A program made the position numbers and the translations under genes. A DNA stretch of 64,000 nucleotides from Anodontia alba (taxonomy: Eukaryota > Mollusca > Bivalvia > Lucinida > Lucinidae): positions 63,136,514 through 63,200,513 of the forward strand of contig OZ024823.1 in assembly GCA_964016985.1 (NCBI GenBank), read 5' to 3'. Positions 54,914-64,000 of the stretch are shown here, piece after piece; position 1 is the first letter of the stretch; the number at the start of each line of letters is the position of its first letter. A model generated the notes under the pieces. It was given only the letters and a program-made list of their open reading frames with translations. It had not been told where the DNA came from and made no database searches.

Positions 54914-57738
54914 ACTAGACAAAGTGCCCAGTGGGGCACGTATACCCCCGATCAGCGCTACCGCCAGTTTTTAAAGAGCACACAAAGTATGTAGCTTTGA
55001 CTCTGGAGATGGCAGTTATATGCTTTATGTTATAACATTGAAAAACTTCAATCACACATAATATGAAGCCCTTGACCTCAAAGATCAGGCACAGGTGCAG
55101 GGATTGAGCTTAATAAAACTTTAGCCCTATAACTATCACCATATACTATTGAAATCAATCAGTCTTTATAATATAAGCAAAAATGACATTTGTATGAAAA
55201 GTCTGTGACCTTGACTTAAAAGCCATGCCCCAGCTTGGGGATGGTGCCGAGAAAAACTTTAGACCTATATATACCATCATGCTTAATATTAATGAAAACA
55301 ACAAAAGGGTCTTCATAATATAGCTATATAAATTTTAATGAAAATTTTAAGGTCACCTGCCTATTCAATGCCCTCTACATATCGGTTAAGTATCACAAAA
55401 ATATCTTACAGAATTTTTAGAGTTATTGCCCGCACAAGATTTAAATAACCAAGGGAGAAAACTGCAGAATGGAGTCAGAAAGTCATTCTTGAATGTGATA
55501 TGCCTACTCAATGTCCTATACATACTGGTGAAGTATCATGAAAATATCTTAACATGTTTTAAAGTTATGGTTTGCACAAAAGTTTTACAATTCTGGAGAC
55601 AAGGGAGATAACTCATGGACCAAGTCAGTTAGAGTTGTTTTTCTTGTACCTGACACCTACCAAATACCCTCTACAACCTGACAGTTTCCTGAAAATAGCT
55701 CAAAGGGTAGTTAGGAGTTATGGGGTGCACAATAATGCATTTATGGACAGACAGATGGATGGATGGATGAATGGATGAATTCCATGCTGATAGCTATATC
55801 CCCTAAACCTCTCGGTAGGAGGATAACGAAATTCAACAAAAGGTCTTGGTGGTATAGCTATATAAAATTAGATGCAAATTTTTTTACTTTTATATGAAAT
55901 TTCTAAGTCTGTGACCTTGACCTCAAGGTCATACCCCAGGATGGTGATGATGCTGAGTAAAACTCTAGACCTATATCTACCAACATGTCAAATATAGATG
56001 AAATTCCTCAAAGGGTCTTGATGGTATAGCTATATAAACTCAAACACAAAAAACTTTGACTTTTTTATAAAGATTCTAAGTCTGTGACCTTGACCCCAAG
56101 GTCACCCCCGGGGTGGGGATGATGCTGATAAAAACTTTAGACCAATATCTACCATCATGCCAAATATGAATGAAATCCATCAAAGGGTCTTCAAAATATG
56201 AGGTCTTATAAACTTTAACGCAAAAACTTTGACCCTAAGACAAAAATAAAGTATGAAAAAATAATGCTTCAAAGGACGGACGGACAAATGAACAGATTTC
56301 TTGCTCAGAGCTATATCTGCTCAACCGTTCAGTTAGGGGATAATGAAATTTAATAAAAGGTCTTGATGATATGGCTATCTAAACTTAAACGCAAAATTTT
56401 TTACTTTTATATGAAAATTCTAAGTTTGTGACCTTGACGTCGGTCACACCCGTGTGGGGATCATGTGGAGTAAGATGCTAGGCCGATACCAACATGTCAA
56501 ATATAAATGAAATTCCTCAAGGGTCTTGATGATATGGCTATATAAACTTAAACACAAAAAACTTTTTTTATGAAAATTCTAAGTCCGTGACCTTGACCTA
56601 AAGGTCACCGGGGTGACCTTGACCTAAAGGTCACCTCCGGGGTGGGGATGGTGCTGATAAAAACTTAAGACCTATATCTACCATCATGCCAAATATGAAT
56701 GAAATCCATCAAAGGGTCTTCAAAATATGAGGTCTTATAAACTTTAACGCAAAAACTTTGACCCTAAGACAAAAATAAAGTATAAACGAATAATACTTCA
56801 ACGGACTGACGGACAGACAAACAGATTCCTTGCTGATAGCTATATCAGCTCAACCTTTCAGTTAGGGGATAATGAAATTTAATAAAAAGTCTTGATGATA
56901 TGGCTATATAAACTTAAACGCAAAAATTTTACTTTTATATGAAAATTCTAAGTTCATGACCTTGACCTCGGTCACATCCAAGGTGGGGATCATGCCGAGT
57001 AAGAAGCTAGGCAGATATCTACCAACATGTCAAATATAAATGAAATTCCTCAAGGGTCTTGATGATATAGCTATATAAACTTAAACACAAAAAACTTTGA
57101 CTTTTTTCACGAAAATTCTAAGTCCGTGACCTTGATCCCAAGGTCACTCCCGGGGTGGGGATGGTGCCAATAAAAACTTTAGACCTATATCTACCATCAT
57201 GCCATATATGAACGAAATCCATCAAAGGGTCTTCAAAATATGAGGTCTTATAAACTTTAACACAAAAACTTTGATACTGTGACTTTTTTATGAAAATTCT
57301 GTCCGTGACCTTGACCTCAAGGTCACCCCCGGGGTGGGGATGGTGCCGATAAAAACTTTAGACCTATATTTACCATCATGCCATATATGAATGAAAATCC
57401 ATCAAAGGGTCTTCAAAATATGAGGTCTTTTAAACTTTAACACAAAAACTTTGACCCTGTGACTTTTTTATGAAAATTCTAAGTCTGTGACCTTGACCCA
57501 AAGGCCACCCCCGGGGTGGGGATGGTGCTGATAAAAACTTTAGACCTATATCTACCATCATGCCAAATATGAACGAAATCCATCAAAGGGTCTTCAAAAT
57601 ATGAGGTCTTATAAACTTTAACGCAAAAACTTTGACCCTGTGATGGAAAGATGAACGAACAAACGAACGTACGTACGAACGAACGAACGGAAAAGCAAAA
57701 ACTATATACCCCCACATACTTCGTATGTCGGGGGTATA
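54914..57738 (+). mobile_element. Tandem-core element, family iv, inside the LINE RT
   Basis: It starts ACTAGACAAAGTGCCCAG with arm GTATACCCCCGATC at about 54938. It ends with a hairpin (CATAC-TTC-GTATG within CCCC...GGGG) and GGGGGTATA at 57738. A GAAC/GGAC-type microsatellite lies at 57649-57692. The core is diverged 150-300 bp units (GTGACCTTGACC, GGGGTGGGGATGGTGC, CATCAAAGGGTCTTCAAAAT). Removing it restores W-K-I-M-A-K-F-G in the LINE ORF with no duplicated base, so the insertion made no target duplication. Confidence 0.78.
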
Positions 57739-58998
57739 ATTATGGCAAAGTTTGGTTGTCCTGCCAAATTCATAGTAATGGTGCGGGAGTTCCATGATGG
57801 TATGCTTGCAAGGGTCCAAAATGATGGCGAGTTTTCTGATCCATTTCCTGTGACATATGGAGTTAAGCAAGGCTGTGTACTAGCTTCAACACTGTTCAGC
57901 ATGATGTTTTCTGCCATGCTTACAGATGCTTTCCAGGATGGTGACAATGGTATACCTATTAGGTATCGCTTTGATGGGAAACTTTTCAACCTAAGAAGGT
58001 TGCAAGCTAAATCTAAGGTGCAGACAGAGGTGCTAGACGAGTTCCTCTTTGCTGATGACATGGCAAAGGGTGCTCCAACAGAAGAGAAAATGCAAAAAGG
58101 TGTGGATCAAGTATCTGATTCATGTGACAGCTATGATCTCACAATCAGCATCAAAAAGACTGAGGTAGTATATCAGCCAGCACCTGGAAAGCCTTACAAG
58201 GAGCCTACCATCACAGTGAAAAGTCAACGACTGCAAGTGGTAGACAAGTTCACCTACCTTGGAAGCACATTGTCTAGAGTTGTGCACATTGATGATGAAG
58301 TCAATGCTAGAATTGCCAAAGCTAGTGCAGCATTTGGCCGGCTACGTGGAAGTATTTGGGACCGAAGTGGAATCAGACTTGACACAAAGCTGAAAGTATA
58401 TAGATCGGTAGTGCTGCCAACACTATTATACGCATGCGAAACTTGGACAGTTTACCAATGGCATGCCAAAAGACTGAACCACTTCCATACAAGCTGTCTT
58501 AGAAAACTTCTAAAGATCAAGTGGCAAGACAGGATTCCAGACACAGAAGTCCTGAAAAGGGCAGGGATGCAGAGTATACATACTCTTCTGAAATTGGCAC
58601 AGTTAAGATGGACAGACCATGTTACCAGAATGCATGATGAACGTTTGCCAAAGAAAATCCTCTATGAAGAACTTCAAGTAGGAAAACGCTCCCATGGTGG
58701 TCAGAAGAAGCAATACAAGGACACCCTCAAAGCCTCCCTAAAAGACTTCAACATACCAACAGAGTCATGGGAACAGATTGCACAAGATCGTACAAAGTGG
58801 CGAGGCCTCATAAAAAGGGGAGCTGGTGAATACGAAGCAAAAAGAATCAGCGAAGCCAAGCAGAAACGTGCACAGCAGAAAGCCAGAGCTAAGGCATCAC
58901 CAACAGAGCTTTCTTCCTCAGACCTCTCTTGTTCTATCTGCAACAGGCAGTTTAGAGCTAAGACTGGTCTCATCAGCCACCTTAGAACACACAAATAA
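57739..58998 (+). pseudogene. LINE ORF, 3' part: RT palm/thumb and zinc finger
   Basis: A single open frame of about 418 codons to TAA at 58998. GVKQGCVLASTLF (RT-4) and FLFADDMAKG (the F-A-D-D active site, residues about 101-110) are followed by KFTYLGSTLSR, a thumb-like region with LPTLLYACETWTV and LRKLLKIKWQDRIPD, and a Lys/Arg-rich linker. The C-terminus has one C2H2 finger, C-x2-C-x12-H-x3-H (CSICNRQF...HLRTH). Codon 42 and a few other sites may be mutated, but no stops occur. Alone it cannot make a full RT because the family iv element separates it from the 5' half. Confidence 0.9.
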
Positions 58999-59055
58999 TA
59001 ACACATCACACAGTTGATTAGGATTGGTCATTGTCAGTAATGACAGACGAACAAG

Positions 59056-59103
59056 AGCATTAGCATAGTATTGATCATTTTAATTAACCAAGTACAGCAT
59101 TTA
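59056..59103 (+). repeat. Target-site duplication, right copy (48 bp)
   Basis: Identical to 52951-52998; marks the 3' edge of the zinc-finger LINE. Confidence 0.93.
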
Positions 59104-59356
59104 TCATACGAATTCTTCAGGTGGGAACATCTTCTCACTTTGCCATACTTTTCTCTAATCTAGACCTAGTGCTTGGACATGTCAGACCAAGAAGCATGAA
59201 TCAGGTCTTAACAACAGTAATGTCTCATCTAGGTATACACTGTTGCCACAGTTTGATCCATCACAAAGCTAGGGATACATGTGACAGTGGTCATAATGTG
59301 TGTTTTATTCTTTGGCAGTCTTTACTACTTAAATATGCAAGTTATATTGTTATATA
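59104..59356. other. Spacer without recognised features
   Basis: Short ORFs only. Confidence 0.45.
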
Positions 59357-60778
59357 CAGTTGACTCTCGTTATCTTGACCCCTCTTATCTCGATCCTATC
59401 ACTTATGTCGAACTGATTTCTAAGTCCCGATTATTTTCCCTATGTATTTATTGTATTTCAGCTTCGCGTATGTCTAACTTCTTTTATGTCGACACTTCGG
59501 CTATCTCGTCCATCATTTTCAGTCCCTGAATATATTTTTCACAGTTTTTACTACCGCGTATCTCGAACTCGGACCATGACGAAGGAAAAAAATGCAAGAT
59601 GCGGCGCCGCCGGTCTCTCAGTTAATGAAAATCATAATAGGCCATTGATAAATAAATCAATATTTTAATTTTCCCCTTTGTCCAGGTAATTACAAACAAC
59701 ACAAACAATGTCTAAAATCCGTAATTATGAAATCACGTGCGTGTCGAGTCGGGTTTGACACGCGGCGCTCTACACCGTCTCGTGTCATTGATTTGTAAGA
59801 TAAAAAGCGGCCCAGAATAGTGTTATGGAAGATTAATCAACGAAGTTTCTTTAATTTATTGTTTAGATATGCTCTTCACTATTGAGTACTGTCCGTCTGA
59901 ATGATATAGCGTCTTCAAGAAAAGTCAGTGCGCGACAGATTCCGACTCAGATCAGCCTGTATTGATCAGGCTAGCTAAGTCTGAATCTTCGCTTGTTACT
60001 CTTTGGTCAGGCGGTGCTCTTTGGTAAGCCCAGATAAGGCTCATGCGTGTAATGGAAAATTCGTGGGCATGCAGGCTGATCCGAGTCTTTGACAGTCGCA
60101 CAGTCTTCTAATAGGAGTTGTCGTGCACGGCCTCAAATAGACAAATCACACGCGGGTACCGATGTTAACCCTTCCGACCCTGTAGACTGGTACGGATACC
60201 TGCACAAATAGTGTAGGCCTAGATGAGACGGTTCATAACGAGCTTTCTCTGCAGGATCTACAGTTTGCCGCGCTGAGATGGTTCGTTTATGCTAGGGGAG
60301 ATGATCCAAACTAGCTTACAGCTGCCGCTTAACATTGTAAGAGTTTTATGCAAAAGCGGAAACCAGTCAACTCTTTATCGAGTCAACTATGCGAAGGGAG
60401 CTAATCCAAACCAGTTCATAATGTATAGCTAATACAACCCGGAAACCAGTAATTTATTTATAGCTCATATGGAAATCCAAATTTGCAGGAGTATTAAAAG
60501 ACAACAAGAGACGTTTGAAATTTATTATTATTAACATTTATTGATGATATTATTCCAAGAGAACCATTGCATCTCCTAAACAAACAGTAACAATGCAAAC
60601 TGAAGTACGCGTAAATTATTTAAATTGCCATATACATGTGCCTTCCAAGCACGTTTCGGCGAACAGAGAGGCGAACAGTCGTCATACCTATGACGTCACA
60701 ATTTGGTTGTCTCGAACTACTGATAACTCGAACACTTTTATCAGGTCCCGTGAAGTTCGAGATAACGAGAGTCGACTG
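59357..60778. mobile_element. pogo/Tigger-like non-autonomous element
   Basis: Terminal inverted repeats CAGTTGACTCTCGTTATCTT and, inverted, CAGTCGACTCTCGTTATCTC, flanked by TA on both sides (59355-56, 60779-80). Inner copies of the motif TTATGTCGA(C/A)CT and ATCTCGAAC occur at both ends in opposite orientation. The 1.4-kb interior is more GC-rich than its surroundings and has no transposase or DDE motifs. This fits the pogo group of Tc1/mariner elements by termini and TA target. Confidence 0.75.
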
Positions 60779-60964
60779 TATATGTACCATGCCTTATTTA
60801 CATGCATGGGGCAGGTCACTCTTCATTCATAAACAATCCCTGCAACTCTTCTCCCCCTAAAAGAACAATACTCATTAAGCATGATTCATAGCCCTTTAGT
60901 TGTGCACAGCAGGGTAGGGTATCTTTTATTTAGCAATATCTATTAGATTATATCTGTGAACTGC
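60779..60964. other. Spacer
   Basis: No feature recognised. Confidence 0.4.
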
Positions 60965-61815
60965 TGTTGACTGTGTGAATCAGGATAACCTGTGCTGACC
61001 TCCGGCCCAGCATGGATTCTGGCCGGTTACAGCCTGCCTTACTAGATGGATGGTACTCGGGGATAACCCAGGTCTATCCGTTATTCACTGAACCGTCTGA
61101 CGGGTAGATCCTACCCTGACCTCGGGAGCATTCCAGGTCCTTTTCTCTGACGCAACTATCAGCCAGTCGAATCTATAGGTGGCATCATGGGAATCAGCCC
61201 AGATCTATCTGTTATTCACCGATCCGTCCGAGGGTAGATCCTACCCTGACCTTGGTAGTATTCCAGGTCCTATTTTCTGACACAACTATCAGCCAGTCAC
61301 ATCATGGGAATCAGCCCATACCTATCCGTTATTCACATCCTTTTCTCTGGCACAACTATCAGCCAGTCAGAATTTACAGGTAGCATCATGGGAATCAGCC
61401 CATACCTATCCGCTATTCATCGATCCATCTGAGGGCAGATCCTACCCTGACCTCGGGAGCATCCCAGGTCCTTTTTCTCTGGCACAACTATCAGCCAGTC
61501 AGAATCTACGGGTGGCATCATGGGGATCAGCCCATATCTATCCGTTATTCAACGATCCGTCTGAAGGTAGATCCTACCCTGACCTCGGGAGCATCCCAGG
61601 TCCTTTTCTCTGGCACAACTATCAGCCAGTCAGGATTTGGGGATCAACCCATATCTATCCGTTATTCACTGATCCGTCTGAGGGTAGATCCTACTCTGAC
61701 CTAGGGAGCATCCCAGGTCCATTTCTCTGGCACAGTTATCAGCTGGGAAGAGGCTATGTGTGGCGGGGTTGGTGCAGATCTATCCGCTATTCAGTGATCT
61801 GTTCATACCTCTATC
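60965..61815 (+). repeat. 140-bp satellite-like repeat, block 2
   Basis: About six units with TATCCGTTATTCACTGATCC, GTAGATCCTACCCTGACCTC and CACAACTATCAGCCAGTCAG. The 117-codon ORF at 61512-61865 follows the repeat period (NDPSEGRSYPDLGSIPGPF occurs twice) and is not a gene. Homologous to 51213-51735. Confidence 0.88.
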
Positions 61816-62021
61816 ATTATCAACAGAAGCATTTGCAGAGCCTGTGGTTGAGGAGGGAGGATTGAGATATGGCACTCCAGCTCAAATTAATTATTTTCAC
61901 AAGAATGGAATGAACAGCCCCAGGGAATAATAAAAACAAAAGATGACACTAAGGAGATTAACCCATGTCTCATGGCTCACAGTTTTTGGGGGCCTCATTT
62001 GATCTATTAAATTAGTTTGGC

Positions 62022-62491
62022 CTTAAATCCCCCAAAAACTGTATTCACTCGGTCTGCATTGTTTACTAAGCTTTACGTTTGTTATTATGAGAATCTCCAG
62101 TCTGCTTGGTTGTAGATCAACCTAAATCATTTGCCTTTCTGAGGAGCAGTTGATCCAATCTATTGCTGTAATTAGAGGAATAATCCACTTCAAGCTGATC
62201 AACTCCTCTACTTGGTCCAATTCCAAAGTTGAGCTCATCGGGCTCAGTTTGCATTTCTGAAATGCAAGGGTGGAGTCAAACACCCTAGACTCTAAGACCT
62301 CCAAGGTCTGTATGTTTTGTTTTCGGGGGGAGTAAGAAGATAAATCAGGTAAACATTTAAACATTCAGTGTTTACGATCATCGGGTGAGTAGCCCCCAAA
62401 GAAAGAGCCAAATATATATTGTGTTTATGTTTGTTATGTATTTATTGAATGAAATGAATAATTCCATCTTTTCTTTTTGTTGTGTATAAAA
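62022..62491. repeat. 450-bp block, copy 1 of a local duplication
   Basis: Starts CTTAAATCCCCCAAAAACTG and ends in TTGTTATGTATTTATTGAAT-like sequence. Copy 2 is at 63202-63648 with about 90% similarity by eye and a few indels. A minus-strand 80-codon ORF (62364-62122) is open only in this copy. Confidence 0.82.
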
Positions 62492-62507
62492 TGACAATTT
62501 ATATAAT

Positions 62508-62804
62508 TGTAGTTTAAACACAATATATGTTGATATATCTAAGCCATAAGACCTTAACCTGCCTTAACCTGCAGTTACTGTTTTTTATTTCTGTAGTAGA
62601 ACTGTATAAGTGGCACTCAGAAGGTATCAGTTACTACTATTCATTACATAAGCTCTGCTGCTTGATGTTTGTCTTGAAGAAAGGTCAGATACTGGACAAT
62701 TAGATTTAACACACTAGCTGGGTAATATACAGCTGCCTCAAGTGGGTCAGTTCAGTTTTTGTTTTTGTAGAAGGAACTATTTGGGCAATAATCAGGAGCC
62801 TAAC
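62508..62804. repeat. 290-bp block, second copy of 45124-45421
   Basis: See the entry at 45124; it carries small insertions (for example CTTAACCTGC duplicated near 62555). It follows the first 450-bp block directly. Confidence 0.8.
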
Positions 62805-63201
62805 TCACCAGCCATCCCCATCACCACCATCTTAGGTTATACCATATTAAAACATAAACCAAGTATATGGTCAATGCTGTTGGTTGTCAATTTAATCAAA
62901 GTCGTGTAATGCAAATTGTGTACCATAAATATGTAGGTTAAAGTTTATTCAATAAATGCTTTGTAATATGTTTCTGTGGTAAAAAAAAAAAAAAAAAAAA
63001 TATATATATATACATACATTAAAGCCACCATCACAACTTAATTTGAATTACTGCAAATGTTAACAGTTCAGCAACCTGTTTATTTATTGTGAAACAGTTG
63101 GAATTATGTCCTTTTGACACTATTTTAGAATCGTCTGCTTCAGTTATACATGTGTACACTCAAGGGGCTAATCACTTGATCTGCCTTTGTGGTGGCCTTC
63201 T
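62805..63201. other. Spacer with poly-A and (AT)n
   Basis: A poly-A run of about 20 (62981-63000) followed by TATATATATATACATACATT. No gene; it could be the tail of an unrecognised retroposon. Confidence 0.45.
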
Positions 63202-63648
63202 TAAATCCCCCAAAAAACTGTATTCTCTTGGTCTGTATTGTTTACCAAGCTTATGTCTGTTATTATGAGAATCTCCAGTCTGCTTGGTTGTAAATCAACC
63301 TAAATCATTTGCCTTGATCCAATCTATTGCTGCTAATAGAGGAAGTAACAATCCACTTCTGGCTGATCAACTCCTCTACTTCAATTTACATCTAATTCCA
63401 AAGCTGAGCTCATTGGGTTCAGTCGTCACTTCTGAAATGCAAGGCTGGAGTCAGACACCCTAGACTGTAAGACCTCCAAGGTCTGTATGTTTTGTTTTCG
63501 GGGGAAGTAAGAAGATAAATCAGGTAAACAGTTAAACATTCTCGGGTGAGTAGCCCCCAAAGAAAGAGCCAAATATATATTATGTTTATGTTTGTTATGT
63601 ATTTAATAAATGAAATGAATAATTCCATCTTTTCTTTTTGTTCTGTAT
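63202..63648. repeat. 450-bp block, copy 2
   Basis: Direct repeat of 62022-62491, 1.18 kb away. Differences include the loss of the segment between CATTTGCC and TGATCCAATC. Confidence 0.82.
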
Positions 63649-63712
63649 AAAACTAATGCTCAATATAAGCTTTTACATATTTTGCTTATTTCTTCACAAA
63701 AAAAAAACAACA

Positions 63713-64000
63713 AAACATATTTTAACTGCACAATACATTAAATTATAGATAATGTGCTATTCCCTTCTGTATTTCTAACCTTCCACAGAAAAAAACGACC
63801 GTTCAGTCGTCTTAAGAGGTCTTAATCCAGAAGGTCCCTTAGGCAGTTACCTGTGTGACGTAACTCTTCCTGCACTTTTAATCACGTGTCAGTTTTCTTT
63901 CTGTAGAACAAAGAAAATAAACAGGATTTTTTACCGGATGATAAAAAATCTAAATTTCTTTCTTTTTCTCCGGTCTATTTCTTAGTTCCTGTTTTCTTTT
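63713..64000 (+). mobile_element. DIRS-type retrotransposon 3, 5' end only
   Basis: Terminal block in plus orientation: TTAATCCAGAAGGTCCCTTA, TGTGACGTAACTCTTCC, CACGTGTCAG. It then runs into leader sequence (ACAAAGAAAATAAACAGG, TTTTTTACCGGATGA) that matches the reverse complement of 27690-27790 in DIRS 1. The ORF1 of this element should lie just beyond the window. Confidence 0.8.

Larger units (their letters stand above)
52999..59055 (+). mobile_element. APE-type LINE with C-terminal zinc finger, nested insertion inside
   Basis: A 48-bp perfect direct repeat flanks it. It begins in the endonuclease domain (so it is 5'-truncated by a few residues) and ends about 57 bp after the ORF stop, with the tail GTCAGTAATGACAGACG and no poly-A. 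A 2.8-kb family iv element splits the ORF at 54913/57739. The clade (RTE- or I-like) is undecided. Confidence 0.88.

Noticed and set aside
59486..59668. Transposase fragment in the pogo-like element
   Set aside because: No DDE/D motif, helix-turn-helix or CENP-B-like segment in any frame; the 60-80 codon ORFs look random.
61512..61865. 117-codon ORF with an internally repeated protein
   Set aside because: The protein repeat is the translated 140-bp satellite; other units have stops and shifts in the same frame.
62122..62364. 80-codon minus-strand ORF as a further exon of the HEAT-like gene
   Set aside because: The duplicate at 63202-63648 has stops and shifts in this frame, and no donor fits the phase required by exon A.

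Overview
This window is animal nuclear DNA. The AT-rich background, the density of short tandem-core repeats and the tRNA-derived SINE family all look like a marine bivalve mollusc, but the species call is an inference from remembered repeat types. There is no prokaryotic gene organisation, rRNA, CRISPR array or functional tRNA gene.

One ordinary protein-coding gene runs through two thirds of the window on the minus strand. I find its last four coding exons (44832-44631, 21334-21134, 8578-8346, 412-238). Each has a good acceptor, the first three have good donors, and the intron phases fit in order (0, 0, 2) up to a TAG stop. They encode about 268 residues of a helical, HEAT/ARM-like protein that I could not identify. 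The introns are 7.8, 12.6 and 23.3 kb, and nearly everything else between 413 and 44630 is intronic transposon debris.

The mobile DNA is layered. (1) Three DIRS-type tyrosine-recombinase retrotransposons: a fairly complete but mutated one (21421-27955, minus), a much-invaded one (29027-42797, minus) and the start of a third at the right edge (63713 onward, plus). (2) Two Penelope-like reverse transcriptase remnants (30847-34987 and 42798-43960, minus); the first is followed by a small hydrophobic ORF. (3) A 5'-truncated CR1/Jockey-like LINE (about 35009-37140, plus) and an APE-endonuclease LINE with a C-terminal zinc finger (52999-59055, plus), the latter flanked by a 48-bp perfect direct repeat. 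(4) Six tRNA-derived SINE copies, two with clear target duplications. (5) Several non-autonomous inverted-repeat elements (hAT-like, pogo-like, fold-back types, AT-palindrome elements).

The dominant theme is a set of long non-autonomous elements (2-5 kb) of at least five sequence families. They share one architecture: a 5' start near AC(A/T)AGA, a sub-terminal arm, a core of 145-330 bp tandem repeats, usually a GGAC-rich microsatellite, and a 3' hairpin that re-creates the 5' arm and ends in TAA. Where the host sequence is known (a LINE ORF at 54913/57739, a tandem unit at 4869/6897) the insertion leaves no target duplication. This is the behaviour of Helitron/Helentron-type non-autonomous elements such as the oyster 'pearl' repeats. 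Many of their core units carry AGGTCA-type nuclear-receptor half-sites.

The right third (44.8-64 kb) holds satellite and minisatellite arrays, two back-to-back AT-palindrome elements, the zinc-finger LINE and duplicated non-coding blocks. I see no further convincing exons there.
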